Positions 1 to 9,402 of a DNA stretch of 64,000 bases are shown here, in pieces (position 1 is the first letter of the stretch; every line of letters begins with the position of its first letter). The notes under the pieces are model-generated. The model saw nothing but the letters and a program-made list of their open reading frames with translations. It was not told the DNA's origin and did not search any database. The stretch comes from Burkholderia cepacia (GTDB taxonomy: Bacteria > Pseudomonadota > Gammaproteobacteria > Burkholderiales > Burkholderiaceae): positions 434,001-498,000 of the forward strand of contig NZ_CP013443.1 in assembly GCF_001718835.1 (NCBI RefSeq), written 5' to 3'. The translations under genes and the position numbers were made by a program.

Positions 1-2
1 AA

Positions 3-17
3 CTCGACAACGCCTGA
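3..17 (+). CDS. possible 3' end of hisA (partial)
   Basis: The first bases read as four codons (Leu-Asp-Asn-Ala) and a stop in one frame, about 100 bases ahead of hisF. hisA usually precedes hisF in Burkholderia, so this is probably its end, but four residues cannot prove identity. The gap to hisF is GC-rich and I see no gene in it. Confidence 0.35.
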   Translation, partial: LDNA

Positions 18-114
18 TCCGGCCGTCGTCACCCTTGCCGGGGCTGCCCGCCGGGCGGCCCTGACCGGGCGGCCGCTCGCGGCCGTCCCTATTTGCGGCA
101 TTTGGCGCAACATC

Positions 115-887
<773 letters not shown>

Positions 888-888
<1 letters not shown>

Positions 889-1304
889 TGAATACGGAAA
901 CGAATGCATTGCCCGCGTGGCTCGACAAGGTCCGCTGGGACGACAACGGCCTCGTGCCGGTGATCGCGCAGGAGGCGTCGACGAACGACGTGCTGATGTT
1001 CGCGTGGATGAACCGCGAGGCGCTGGCGAAGACGATCGAGACGCAGCGCGCGGTCTATTATTCGCGTTCGCGCAAGCGCCTGTGGTTCAAGGGCGAGGAG
1101 TCGGGCCATGTGCAGCACGTGCACGAAGTGCGGCTCGATTGCGACGAGGATGTCGTGCTGCTGAAGGTCGAGCAGGTGTCGGGCATCGCGTGCCACACCG
1201 GCCGGCATTCGTGCTTCTTCCAGAAATTCGAAGGCACCGTCGACGGCGGCGACTGGGTCGCGGTCGAACCGGTGCTGAAAGATCCCGAACACATCTACAA
1301 ATGA
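888..1304 (+). CDS. hisI: phosphoribosyl-AMP cyclohydrolase HisI
   Basis: 138 residues. It hydrolyses the adenine ring of phosphoribosyl-AMP, the third step of histidine synthesis. Signature pieces are MFAWMNREAL, VYYSRSRKRLWFKGEESGH and the zinc-ligand segments LDCDED and CHTGRHSCFF. The ATG at 888 overlaps the hisF stop and the end overlaps the hisE start (ATGA). HisI and HisE are separate proteins here, unlike the fused enterobacterial form. I chose this start over in-frame codons inside hisF because the family begins here and the overlap is typical. Confidence 0.97.
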
Positions 1305-1666
1305 CGCAATCCACCGAAGACACGCTGCTGCGCCTCGCGGCCGTGATCGATAGCCGCAAGGGCGGCGACCCCGATCAATCGTATGTATCGCGCCTGTTCC
1401 ACAAGGGCGACGACGCGGTGCTGAAGAAGATCGGCGAAGAGGCGACGGAAGTCGTGCTGGCCGCGAAGGACGTGCGCCAGGGCGGCGCGCCGACCGCGCT
1501 CGTCGGCGAGGTGGCCGACCTGTGGTTCCACTGCCTCGTGATGCTGTCGCATTTCGACCTGAGCCCGGCCGACGTGATCGCCGAGCTCGAGCGCCGCGAA
1601 GGGCTGTCGGGTATCGAGGAGAAGGCCCTGCGCAAGCGTCGCGAGCGTGAGGAAAACGGCGGCTGA
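1301..1666 (+). CDS. hisE: phosphoribosyl-ATP pyrophosphatase HisE
   Basis: 121-residue all-alpha MazG-like pyrophosphohydrolase that converts phosphoribosyl-ATP to phosphoribosyl-AMP. The metal-binding motif GEEATEVVLAAKD and the downstream EVADLWFHCLV helix are present. The start codon overlaps the hisI stop. The C-terminus is very basic and charged (KALRKRREREENGG), which is common in Burkholderia. It is the last his gene here; the next gene is membrane-associated and has its own ribosome-binding site. Confidence 0.96.
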   Translation: MTQSTEDTLLRLAAVIDSRKGGDPDQSYVSRLFHKGDDAVLKKIGEEATEVVLAAKDVRQGGAPTALVGEVADLWFHCLVMLSHFDLSPADVIAELERREGLSGIEEKALRKRREREENGG

Positions 1667-1738
1667 CACGCATCCTCGCGCGGCCGGCCGCCATATCGTG
1701 GCAAACTGTAAGAATTGTCATCTAACGGGGGTAGCATC

Positions 1739-2128
1739 ATGACCGATACGCCAAGCCAGTTTCCGCCGTCGGTTCCGGGCAGCGCGGAAAGCGAGCGCCT
1801 GAACGGGCTGCGCACGTTGACTCACGTGCTCTACGGTCTCTACGCGTTCCATTGGCTCACGGGCGGCGTCACCGGCATCATCGCGATCATCATCAACTAC
1901 GTGAAGCGCGACGACGTGGCCGGCACGCCGTATGCCGCCCACTTCGAGTGGCAGATCCGCACGTTCTGGCGCGCGCTGATCGCGTACGTGATCGGGTTCG
2001 CGCTGATGTTCGTTGGCATCGGCTTTCTGGTGCTGGGAGCGGTCTGGATCTGGACGCTGTACCGTATCATCAAGGGTTGGCTGTACCTGAACGACAACAA
2101 GCCGCTCGATCCGCAGGCCTGGTTCTGA
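1739..2128 (+). CDS. DUF4870-type small membrane protein
   Basis: 129 residues. A short hydrophilic start is followed by three hydrophobic segments: a helix around LTHVLYGLYAFHWLTGGVTG, one around ALIAYVIGFALMFVGIGFLV, and a last one running to RIIKGWLYLNDNKPL. The segment order and the RIIKGWLYLND ending fit the DUF4870 inner-membrane family, whose function is unknown. I start it at the ATG at 1739 behind a GGGGG ribosome site rather than at the TTG 24 bases upstream. Confidence 0.8.
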   Translation: MTDTPSQFPPSVPGSAESERLNGLRTLTHVLYGLYAFHWLTGGVTGIIAIIINYVKRDDVAGTPYAAHFEWQIRTFWRALIAYVIGFALMFVGIGFLVLGAVWIWTLYRIIKGWLYLNDNKPLDPQAWF

Positions 2129-2159
2129 CCGACCGCGTGCGGGCGTCTGCAGGAGCAAC

Positions 2160-2525
2160 ATGAGTCACGATCCGAATTGCCTGTTCTGCAAGATCGCGGC
2201 AGGCGAGATCCCGAGCACGAAGGTGCACGAGGATGACGAATTCGTCGCGTTCCGCGACATCCGCCCGGCGGCCGAGACGCACGTGCTCGTGATTCCGCGC
2301 CAGCATCTGCCGACGCTGTCGTCGGCCGGGGAAGAGGACGCGCCGCTGCTTGGTAGAATGCTGGTGCTCGTCGCGCGCCTGGCCGAGCAGCTCGGCGTTG
2401 CCTATACGGGCGGCGAAACCGGTTTCCGTACGGTCATCAATACAGGCCCGGGCGGCGGGCAGGAGGTCTACCACCTGCACGCGCATATCCTGGCCGGCCC
2501 GCGCCCCTGGCAGCGGATGGGTTGA
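2160..2525 (+). CDS. HIT family (histidine triad) nucleotide-binding protein
   Basis: 121 residues. It begins with CLFCKIAAGEIPSTKV and ends with the histidine triad in VYHLHAHILAGPRPW, whose middle histidine is the nucleophile in HINT-type phosphoramidases. It probably hydrolyses AMP-lysine or similar adenosine phosphoramidates in the cytoplasm. The N-terminal Cys-x-x-Cys zinc element of the HINT group is partly present (CLFC). It sits between hisE and tatA, a common Burkholderia order. Confidence 0.93.
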   Translation: MSHDPNCLFCKIAAGEIPSTKVHEDDEFVAFRDIRPAAETHVLVIPRQHLPTLSSAGEEDAPLLGRMLVLVARLAEQLGVAYTGGETGFRTVINTGPGGGQEVYHLHAHILAGPRPWQRMG

Positions 2526-2618
2526 CGGCGCGGGGCGTTTCCCCGCATCGATAGTCGAAGCCGGCATGTTGCCGGCGATTTGCGCCGCGACGCGGCGTGG
2601 TTGAGGAGAGGTTTCATC

Positions 2619-2849
2619 ATGGGTGGATTGAGCATTTGGCACTGGCTGATCGTGCTGCTGATCGTCGCGCTGGTTTTCGGTACGAAGAAGCTGCGCAACA
2701 TCGGCAACGATCTCGGCAGCGCCGTGAAGGGTTTCAAGGACGGCATGAAGGACGGTGAAGCACCGGCCGACGCGCAGCAACTGCCGCGCTCGGGCTCGGT
2801 CGACGTCAACGCGAAGGAAACGACGCGTTCCGATTCGAACAAGGCGTAA
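2619..2849 (+). CDS. tatA: Sec-independent protein translocase subunit TatA
   Basis: 76 residues. One N-terminal membrane helix (WHWLIVLLIVALVFG) leads into the amphipathic helix after FGTKKLRNIGNDLGSAVKGF, the classic TatA hinge and APH. TatA oligomers form the size-variable pore that moves folded twin-arginine proteins such as the Rieske protein encoded at 6528. The ATG at 2619 follows a GAGGAGAGG ribosome site and gives the usual MGGLSIWHW start. Confidence 0.96.
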   Translation: MGGLSIWHWLIVLLIVALVFGTKKLRNIGNDLGSAVKGFKDGMKDGEAPADAQQLPRSGSVDVNAKETTRSDSNKA

Positions 2850-2875
2850 CGCCGGCCCGCTGACAGGCATTCGCG

Positions 2876-3391
2876 ATGCTGGATCTCGGTCTTTCGAAGA
2901 TGGCGCTGATCGGCGTCGTCGCGCTCGTGGTGCTCGGCCCCGAGCGCCTGCCGCGCGTCGCGCGTACGGCAGGCGCATTGTTCGGCCGCGCGCAGCGGTA
3001 CATCAACGACGTGAAGGCCGAGGTCTCGCGCGAAATCGAACTCGACGCGCTGCGGACGATGAAGACCGATTTCGAGTCGGCCGCGCGCAACGTCGAGACG
3101 ACGATTCACGACAACCTGCGCGAGCACGAAAAGGAACTGAACGACACGTGGCATTCCGCGGTTGGCGGCGCGAGCGAAACGGTCGACGGCTCCGGCTCGC
3201 CGGCCGCGCCGTCGTGGCTCGGCAGCACCGCCGCGTCGGCGCCGAAGCGCCGCAACTGGCGCGTCAAGCAGGCGGCTGCGCCTGTCTGGTACAAGCGCGC
3301 GACCACTCGCCGCACGCACGTGCAGTCGGGCGCCGCGCGCGTCGCGCGCCACCAGCCGGCCAGCCTGCGCCGGCCGACGCGCTTCTTCTGA
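2876..3391 (+). CDS. tatB: Sec-independent protein translocase subunit TatB
   Basis: 171 residues. The single N-terminal helix (KMALIGVVALVVLGPERLP) contains the conserved Glu/Gly-Pro of TatB, followed by a long charged amphipathic helix and a low-complexity, Arg/Ala-rich tail of about 90 residues. TatB sits with TatC to recognise twin-arginine signals. It is 26 bases downstream of tatA. Confidence 0.95.
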   Translation: MLDLGLSKMALIGVVALVVLGPERLPRVARTAGALFGRAQRYINDVKAEVSREIELDALRTMKTDFESAARNVETTIHDNLREHEKELNDTWHSAVGGASETVDGSGSPAAPSWLGSTAASAPKRRNWRVKQAAAPVWYKRATTRRTHVQSGAARVARHQPASLRRPTRFF

Positions 3392-3432
3392 GCCGAGCGC
3401 ATGCTCGCTCGTTTATCCTACCGAGGGCCGGT

Positions 3433-4215
3433 GTGAGCGACCCCCAGCAGAACCCGGGCGACGCCCCGGAAGAAACTTTCATTTCCCATCTCGTCGAGCT
3501 TCGCGATCGCATCATTCGAGCGGGGGCGGCCGTGATCGTCGTGTTCCTCGGGCTCGTCTACTGGGCGCCCGACATCTTCCGGCTGCTTGCGCGGCCGTTG
3601 ATGGAGAACCTGCCGAAGGACGGCAAGATGATCGTCACCGACGTCACCGGCTCGTTCTTCGTGCCGATGAAGGTCACGATGCTCGTCGCACTGGTGATCG
3701 CGCTGCCGATCGTGCTGTACCAGATCTGGGCGTTCGTCGCGCCGGGGCTGTACCAGCACGAGAAAAAGCTCGTCGCGCCGCTCGTCGGCAGCAGCTACTT
3801 CCTGTTCCTGTGCGGGATGGCGTTCGCGTACTTCCTCGTGTTTCCGACGATCTTCCGCGTGATGGCGCACTACAACGCGCCGCTCGGCGCGGAAATGACC
3901 ACCGACATCGACAACTACCTGAGCTTCGTGCTCGGGATGTTCATCGCGTTCGGGGTCACGTTCGAGGTGCCGATCGTCGTCGTGCTGCTCGTCCGGATGG
4001 GCGTGCTGTCGTTGAAGAAGCTCAAGGAGATGCGGCCCTACGTGATCGTCGGCGCGTTCGTCGTCGCGGCGGTCGTCACGCCGCCGGACGTGTTCTCGCA
4101 ACTGATGCTCGCGTTGCCGCTCGTCGTGCTGTTCGAGATCGGGCTGCTGGCCGCGCGATTCTTCGTGCCGAAGCCGGCGCAAGCCGAGCCCGAGAACGGC
4201 GAGGCCGCGAGCTGA
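3433..4215 (+). CDS. tatC: Sec-independent protein translocase subunit TatC
   Basis: 260-residue, six-helix membrane protein and primary twin-arginine receptor. Conserved blocks are ETFISHLVELRDRI at the N-terminus, FVAPGLYQHEKK after the second helix, and FGVTFEVPIVVVLLVRMG. I use the GTG at 3433 because it yields the family start (SDPQQNPGDAPEETFISHL); the open frame upstream overlaps tatB and is not coding. It is the last gene of the tat run and faces the protease gene across a shared terminator. Confidence 0.96.
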   Translation: MSDPQQNPGDAPEETFISHLVELRDRIIRAGAAVIVVFLGLVYWAPDIFRLLARPLMENLPKDGKMIVTDVTGSFFVPMKVTMLVALVIALPIVLYQIWAFVAPGLYQHEKKLVAPLVGSSYFLFLCGMAFAYFLVFPTIFRVMAHYNAPLGAEMTTDIDNYLSFVLGMFIAFGVTFEVPIVVVLLVRMGVLSLKKLKEMRPYVIVGAFVVAAVVTPPDVFSQLMLALPLVVLFEIGLLAARFFVPKPAQAEPENGEAAS

Positions 4216-4261
4216 CGCTTTCGGGCAGCGTGACGGAGCCCGGCCGGGCGATTCCCCCAGC

Positions 4262-4293
4262 AAAAATGGCAGCCGATCGGCTGCCATTTTTTT
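4262..4293. terminator. bidirectional Rho-independent terminator
   Basis: A near-perfect inverted repeat (AAAATGGCAGCCGAT pairing with ATCGGCTGCCATTTT) with an A-run on the left and a T-run on the right. It lies between the convergent ends of tatC and the DegS-like gene, so it can stop both transcripts. Confidence 0.93.
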
Positions 4294-4335
4294 ATGCAGG
4301 CGAACCGGCAAAAAGGCGGCGCGCCGGCGGCGGCG

Positions 4336-5541
4336 TCATTCGGTATCGCTGTCCTGCTCGTCGAGCGTCTGCTTCGGCGGCGGCGGGCGCTTGCCGATCA
4401 CGACGTTCATGTCGAACTCCTTGCCCTTGCGTACGACGTGCACCTTGGTCGGCGTGCCCGGCTTGATCTGCGCGACCGTGTTCAACAGCTTCGTCGTGTC
4501 GGTGATGTCCTCGCCGTTGACCGAGACCAGGATATCGCCCGGCTTGATGCCGGCCTTGTCGGCCGGCCCGCCCTGCAGTACGCCCGCGACGATCGCGCCC
4601 GATTTCTGCTGAAGCCCGAACGACTCGGCGATCTCCGGCGTGACGTCCTGCGGCTCGACGCCGATCCAGCCGCGCGTGACCGAGCCCGTCGTGATGATGC
4701 TTTCGAGCACCGTGCGCGCGGTCGACACGGGAATCGCGAAACCGATGCCGAGCGAGCCGCCCGAGCGCGAGTAGATCGCGGTGTTGATGCCGAGCAGGTT
4801 GCCGTTCACGTCGACCAGCGCGCCGCCCGAGTTGCCGGGGTTGATCGGCGCGTCGGTCTGGATGAAGTTCTCGAACGTGTTGATGCCGAGGTGGTTGCGG
4901 CCCAGTGCGCTGATGATCCCCATCGTGACCGTCTGGCCGACGCCGAACGGGTTGCCGATCGCGAGCACGACGTCGCCGACCCGCGACTGGTCTGAGCGGC
5001 CGAGCGTGATCGTCGGCAGGTTCGTCATGTTGATCTTCAGCACGGCGAGATCGGTTTCGGGATCGCTGCCGATGACCTTCGCAGTGGCCGTGCGCCCGTC
5101 GGCGAGCGCGACCTCGATCTGGTCGGCGCCGTCCACGACGTGCTGGTTCGTTAGAATGTAACCTTCAGGGCTCACGATAACGCCCGAGCCGAGGTTGGCT
5201 GCCGGTTCGTCCTGCTGCTTGCGGGCGTTGCGGTCGCCGAAGAAGTAGCGGAACAGCGGATCTTTCGCGCGCGGATCGGGCGGCAGCGAGCCGTCCTTGC
5301 TGGAGAAGACGTTGACGACGGCCGGCATCGCCTTCTGCGCGGCTTCCGCGTACGACGTGGTCGCCGGCGCGCCGCCGATGCCCGGTGCGACTTCCCGCAG
5401 CGCAACGATCGGCGTGGCGAGCTGCTTGCCGAGCTGTCCTTGCCGTTGCAGCCATTGCGGCTTGAGCGTCACGACGATGAACATCAGCGCGAGCAGCACG
5501 GTAACCGCCTGCGCGAAGAACAGCCAGAAGCGTCTAAGCAT
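4336..5541 (-). CDS. membrane-anchored HtrA-type serine protease with one PDZ domain (DegS-like)
   Basis: 401 residues. An N-terminal uncleaved helix (FWLFFAQAVTVLLALMFIVV) anchors it to the inner membrane. The trypsin-like domain carries the triad as TNQHVV (His), SDPETDLAVLKI (Asp) and NPGNSGGAL (Ser), followed by a single PDZ domain (GIKPGDILVSVNGEDI). One PDZ plus a membrane anchor matches DegS, the site-1 protease that starts envelope-stress signalling; two-PDZ DegP/DegQ proteins differ. Function is by family, and the sigma-E partner is not in the window. It is transcribed opposite to nif3 with a short divergent gap. Confidence 0.9.
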   Translation of the reverse strand: MLRRFWLFFAQAVTVLLALMFIVVTLKPQWLQRQGQLGKQLATPIVALREVAPGIGGAPATTSYAEAAQKAMPAVVNVFSSKDGSLPPDPRAKDPLFRYFFGDRNARKQQDEPAANLGSGVIVSPEGYILTNQHVVDGADQIEVALADGRTATAKVIGSDPETDLAVLKINMTNLPTITLGRSDQSRVGDVVLAIGNPFGVGQTVTMGIISALGRNHLGINTFENFIQTDAPINPGNSGGALVDVNGNLLGINTAIYSRSGGSLGIGFAIPVSTARTVLESIITTGSVTRGWIGVEPQDVTPEIAESFGLQQKSGAIVAGVLQGGPADKAGIKPGDILVSVNGEDITDTTKLLNTVAQIKPGTPTKVHVVRKGKEFDMNVVIGKRPPPPKQTLDEQDSDTE

Positions 5542-5562
5542 CTGAATGGATTAGAGGTTTAT

Positions 5563-6309
5563 ATGGATCGGATCGAACTTGAATTGTACTTGAACAATAC
5601 CCTTGAAACCGCGCGCTTCAAGGACTATTGCCCGAACGGCCTGCAGGTCGAGGGGCGCCGCAAGATCGAGAAGATCGCCACCGGCGTGACGGCGTCGGTC
5701 GCGTTTCTCGAAGCAGCGCTCGAATGGGGAGCGGATGCCGTGCTGGTCCATCACGGCTATTTCTGGCGCAACGAGCCGCCGCAGATCACGGGCCGCAAGT
5801 ACCAGCGCCTGAAGCTGCTGCTCGCGAACGACCTGAACCTGTTCGCGTTCCACCTGCCGCTCGACTCGCATCCCGAATTCGGCAACAACGCACAGCTCGG
5901 CGAGCGGCTCGGGCTGATCGGCGAGCAGCGTTTCGGCGAAGGCGACCTTGGCTGGATGGCCACGCTGCCGATGCCCGTCTCGCTCGAGCACTTCGTCGCG
6001 AAGGTCGAGCGCACGCTCGGCCGCACGCCGCTCGTGCTCGGCGATCCGGACATGCAGCTGCGGCGCATCGCGTGGTGCACGGGCGCCGCGCAGAGCTATT
6101 TCGACGCGGCGATCGATGCCGGCGCGGATGTGTTCCTGACCGGCGAGGTGTCCGAATACGTGACGCACACGGCTGCCGAGAGCGGCGTTGCGTTCGTTGC
6201 GGCGGGGCACCATGCGACCGAACGCTATGGAATCCAGGCACTTGGCGCCCACTTGTCCGAAGAATTCGATATCGAACACCTTTTTATCGATATCCATAAC
6301 CCGGTCTGA
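5563..6309 (+). CDS. NIF3/YbgI-family metal-binding protein
   Basis: 248 residues. It starts MDRIELELYLNNTLETARFK and carries family metal-site pieces: ADAVLVHHGYFW, NLNLFAFHLPLDSHPE, and near the end VAAGHHATERYGIQALGAHL. NIF3 proteins are toroidal hexamers with a dimetal centre. GTP cyclohydrolase-like and other roles have been suggested, but the cellular function is unsettled. I chose the ATG at 5563 because sequence upstream belongs to the divergent protease promoter region. Confidence 0.9.
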   Translation: MDRIELELYLNNTLETARFKDYCPNGLQVEGRRKIEKIATGVTASVAFLEAALEWGADAVLVHHGYFWRNEPPQITGRKYQRLKLLLANDLNLFAFHLPLDSHPEFGNNAQLGERLGLIGEQRFGEGDLGWMATLPMPVSLEHFVAKVERTLGRTPLVLGDPDMQLRRIAWCTGAAQSYFDAAIDAGADVFLTGEVSEYVTHTAAESGVAFVAAGHHATERYGIQALGAHLSEEFDIEHLFIDIHNPV

Positions 6310-6527
6310 ATGCCGGATTTGCGGCGGCGCATCGAAATTTCTCAATGTAGCAGATGCTTAAAAGTGAAATGATTTAATCGCTCCGATAGTGGGGGGAAAC
6401 CCTTAACTATCAATCACTTCGAAGGGATTTTCATCTCCGGGCCTTGTAAATGGCGACTCCATTCGAGCAAACTAGCGGCGGAATGGAAAGTCGTGACGGA
6501 AAATCCAACTCAGAAGTGGGGCGTGTG

Positions 6528-7148
6528 ATGCGAGACAAGGAAGAGAAACGCGTCGACAGCGGCCGCCGTACCTGGCTGATTGCGACATCCGTAGCAGGTG
6601 GCGTAGGAGGCGTAGCCACCGTCATACCTTTCGCGGCGTCGCTTGCGCCGTCCGCGAAAGCGAAAGCGGCCGGAGCACCGGTCGAGGTTGATATCAGCGG
6701 CCTGAAGCCCGGCGAAATGGTCACCGTGCCGTGGCGCGGCAAGCCCGTCTGGATCCTGAATCGCACCGATTCGATGCTGGCCGACGTGGTCAAGGCCGAC
6801 AAGGAAGTCGCCGATCCGACCACGAAATCCCCGTATTCGATGCCGTTGCCCGCATATTGCGCCAACGAATATCGCTCGCGGGCCGATCGCAAGAACATTC
6901 TCGTCGTGATGGCCGTGTGTACGCACCTCGGCTGCACGCCAAGCCAACGCTTCACGCCGGGTCCGCAGCCGAACCTGCCGGACGACTGGCCGGGCGGTTT
7001 CCTCTGCCCGTGCCACGGTTCGACCTACGACCTCGCCGGCCGTGTGTTCAAGAACAAGCCGGCGCCTCAGAATCTCGACATCCCGCCCTACATGTTCACG
7101 TCGGCAACGACCCTCGTGATCGGCAAGGACGAGAAAGGAGAAGCGTGA
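6528..7148 (+). CDS. petA: ubiquinol-cytochrome c reductase Rieske iron-sulfur subunit
   Basis: 206 residues. It oxidises ubiquinol in the bc1 complex and passes one electron to cytochrome c1. A twin-arginine-like N-terminus (VDSGRRTWLIATS) precedes a hydrophobic anchor, consistent with Tat export by the tatABC products encoded nearby. The two Rieske cluster boxes are CTHLGC and CPCHGS. An in-frame ATG at 6450 would add 26 residues; I prefer 6528 because the usual family protein begins MRDKEEKRVDSGRR. petB overlaps the stop (TGATG). The 218 bases upstream hold no gene and must contain the petABC promoter. Confidence 0.94.
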   Translation: MRDKEEKRVDSGRRTWLIATSVAGGVGGVATVIPFAASLAPSAKAKAAGAPVEVDISGLKPGEMVTVPWRGKPVWILNRTDSMLADVVKADKEVADPTTKSPYSMPLPAYCANEYRSRADRKNILVVMAVCTHLGCTPSQRFTPGPQPNLPDDWPGGFLCPCHGSTYDLAGRVFKNKPAPQNLDIPPYMFTSATTLVIGKDEKGEA

Positions 7149-8527
7149 TGGCCGACAACAAGGAAGTCTCCACGACAGGTCTCACCGGCTGGATCGATCA
7201 GCGCTTCCCGCTCACGTCCACCTGGAAGAAGCACGTTTCCGAGTACTACGCGCCGAAGAACTTCAACTTCTGGTACTTCTTCGGCTCCCTCGCGCTGCTG
7301 GTGCTCGTCAACCAGATCGTCACCGGCATCTTCCTGACGATGAACTACAAGCCCGATTCGACGCTCGCGTTCGCGTCGGTCGAGTACATCATGCGCGAGG
7401 TGCCGTGGGGCTGGCTGATCCGCTACATGCACTCCACGGGCGCGTCGATGTTCTTCGTGGTCGTCTACCTGCACATGTTCCGCGGGCTGCTCTACGGGTC
7501 GTACCGCAAGCCGCGCGAGCTCGTGTGGATCTTCGGCTGCGCGATCTTCCTGTGCCTGATGGCCGAGGCGTTCTTCGGTTACCTGCTGCCGTGGGGCCAG
7601 ATGTCGTTCTGGGGCGCGCAGGTAATCGTGAACCTGTTCTCGGCGATCCCGTTCGTCGGCCCCGACCTGTCGCTGTGGATTCGCGGCGACTACGTGGTGT
7701 CGGACGTCACGCTGAACCGCTTCTTCGCGTTCCACGTGATCGCGATTCCGCTCGTGCTGGTCGGCCTCGTGATCGCGCACCTCGTCGCGCTGCACGAAGT
7801 GGGGTCGAACAACCCGGACGGCATCGAGATCAAGGCGAAGAAGGACGAGAACGGCATTCCGCTCGACGGCATCCCGTTCCACCCGTACTACTCGGTGCAC
7901 GATTTCCTCGGCGTGTGCGTGTTCCTGATGGTGTTCGCGCTGATCGTGTTCTTCTCGCCGGAAATGGGCGGCTACTTCCTCGAGGCGAACAACTTCGTCC
8001 CGGCGAACCCGCTGCAGACCCCGCCCGAGATCGCGCCGGTCTGGTATTTCACCGCGTTCTACGCGATGCTGCGCGCGACCACCGACCCGTTCAAGATCGT
8101 CCTGATGATCGTCATCGCGCTGCTCGGCGTGCTCGCGCTGATCCGCGCGCGCGGCAAGTGGAAGGTCGGGTTGCCGGTGCTGGCTGCGGCGATCGTCGTG
8201 TTCATGTACCTGACGGAGTCGAAGTTCTGGGGCGTCGTCGTGATGGGTTCGGCGGTGATCACGCTGTTCTTCCTGCCGTGGCTCGACCGCAGCCCGGTGA
8301 AGTCGATCCGCTACCGGCCGCTGTTCCACAAGGTGTTCCTCGGGATATTCGTCGCGGCGTTCCTGACCCTCGCGTTTCTCGGCACGCGGCCGCCATCGCC
8401 GGCGGCCACGCTGATCGCGCAGTGTTGCGCGCTGATCTACTTCGCGTTCTTCCTCGGCATGCCCGTCTGGACGCCGCTTGGCACGTTCAAGCAGCCGCCG
8501 GAGCGGGTGCGCTTCAAGCCCCATTAA
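7148..8527 (+). CDS. petB: ubiquinol-cytochrome c reductase cytochrome b subunit
   Basis: 459 residues, a full-length eight-helix cytochrome b. Paired heme-ligand histidines are visible in YMHSTGASMFFVVVYLHMF and in FFAFHVIAIPLVL with VIAHLVALHEVG. The quinol-site PEWY box is PVWY here (PEIAPVWYFTAFY). The C-terminal part keeps the extra hydrophobic helices. It overlaps petA by one base pattern (TGATG) and is followed after about 20 bases by petC. Confidence 0.96.
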   Translation: MADNKEVSTTGLTGWIDQRFPLTSTWKKHVSEYYAPKNFNFWYFFGSLALLVLVNQIVTGIFLTMNYKPDSTLAFASVEYIMREVPWGWLIRYMHSTGASMFFVVVYLHMFRGLLYGSYRKPRELVWIFGCAIFLCLMAEAFFGYLLPWGQMSFWGAQVIVNLFSAIPFVGPDLSLWIRGDYVVSDVTLNRFFAFHVIAIPLVLVGLVIAHLVALHEVGSNNPDGIEIKAKKDENGIPLDGIPFHPYYSVHDFLGVCVFLMVFALIVFFSPEMGGYFLEANNFVPANPLQTPPEIAPVWYFTAFYAMLRATTDPFKIVLMIVIALLGVLALIRARGKWKVGLPVLAAAIVVFMYLTESKFWGVVVMGSAVITLFFLPWLDRSPVKSIRYRPLFHKVFLGIFVAAFLTLAFLGTRPPSPAATLIAQCCALIYFAFFLGMPVWTPLGTFKQPPERVRFKPH

Positions 8528-8548
8528 CGTGAGCGAGGAGAGAACGAC

Positions 8549-9309
8549 ATGAAGAAACTGCTTTCGACACTCGCGCTGATCGGGGCGACCGCGTGTGCGC
8601 TGCTGGTGGCGCCGGCGGTGTGCGGGCGGAAGGTAATTTTCCGCTCGACCGGGCGCCCGATAACACGGAAAATCTCGTTTCGCTTCAGCACGGCGCGCAA
8701 TTGTTTGTAAACTATTGCCTGAACTGCCACAGCGCGAACCTGATGCGCTACAACCGTCTGACGGATCTGGGCATATCCCAGAAGGAGATCGAAAAGAATC
8801 TCCTGTTCACGACCGACAAGGTCGGCAACACGATGTCCGTCGCGATGCGGCCTGAAGACGCGAAGAACTGGCTCGGCACCTCGCCGCCCGACCTGTCGGT
8901 CGAGGAACGCGCCCGCGGCCGCGACTGGCTGTATACGTATCTGCGCAGCTTCTACCGCGACGATACGCGGCCGACCGGCTGGAACAACGCGGTGTTCGAG
9001 AACGTCGGCATGCCCCATGTACTGTGGCAACTGCAGGGGCAGCGCACTGCCAAATTCGAAGACAAGACGGACGAGGAGACGGGCGAGAAGGTTCATACGC
9101 TCGTCGGCTTCCAGCAGGTCACACCGGGGACACTGTCCGCGGTGGATTATGATGCTGCGGTTGCCGATCTGGTGGCGTACATGACCTGGATGTCCGAGCC
9201 GGCTCAGCAGACCCGCAAACGCCTCGGCGTATGGGTGCTGATCTTTCTCGGTGTCCTGACTTTCCTGGCCTGGCGGCTCAATGCCGCGTACTGGAAAGAT
9301 ATCAAGTAA
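8549..9309 (+). pseudogene. petC: cytochrome c1 gene with a one-base frameshift after the signal peptide
   Basis: The ATG at 8549 has a good site (GCGAGGAG) and encodes a signal peptide (MKKLLSTLALIGATACALL, VAPAVC), but this frame stops after about 52 codons. The mature cytochrome c1 continues one frame back from about 8625 (AEGNFPLDRAPDN), with the heme motif CLNCH and a C-terminal anchor (VWVLIFLGVLTFLAWRLNAAYW). Restoring one C in TGCGGGCGG (8621-8629) joins both halves as VCAAEGNF, a good cleavage site. So one base has been lost, either truly or by sequencing error. A GTG at 8593 could start the long frame, but without an export signal the heme could not be attached. Confidence 0.85.
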
Positions 9310-9326
9310 TCACGCCTGACCGGCGT

Positions 9327-9387
9327 GGGGCCGGCGCAAGGTGGAACCCCGGAAGGAGGTTCGCCGCGTGCCGGCCCTCGGCTTTTT
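9327..9387 (+). terminator. probable terminator after petC
   Basis: GGGGCCGGCGC at 9327 can pair with GCGTGCCGGCCC at 9366-9377. The right arm is followed by a short spacer and a TTTTTT run, just before the sspA start region. The loop is long, so this is a moderate call. Confidence 0.5.
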
Positions 9388-9402
9388 TGAGGAAACGCAA
9401 AC

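Noticed and set aside
8593..9309. Cytochrome c1 starting at the GTG at 8593
   Set aside because: It would lack an export signal, while a perfect signal peptide sits upstream in the other frame. A lost base explains both better.
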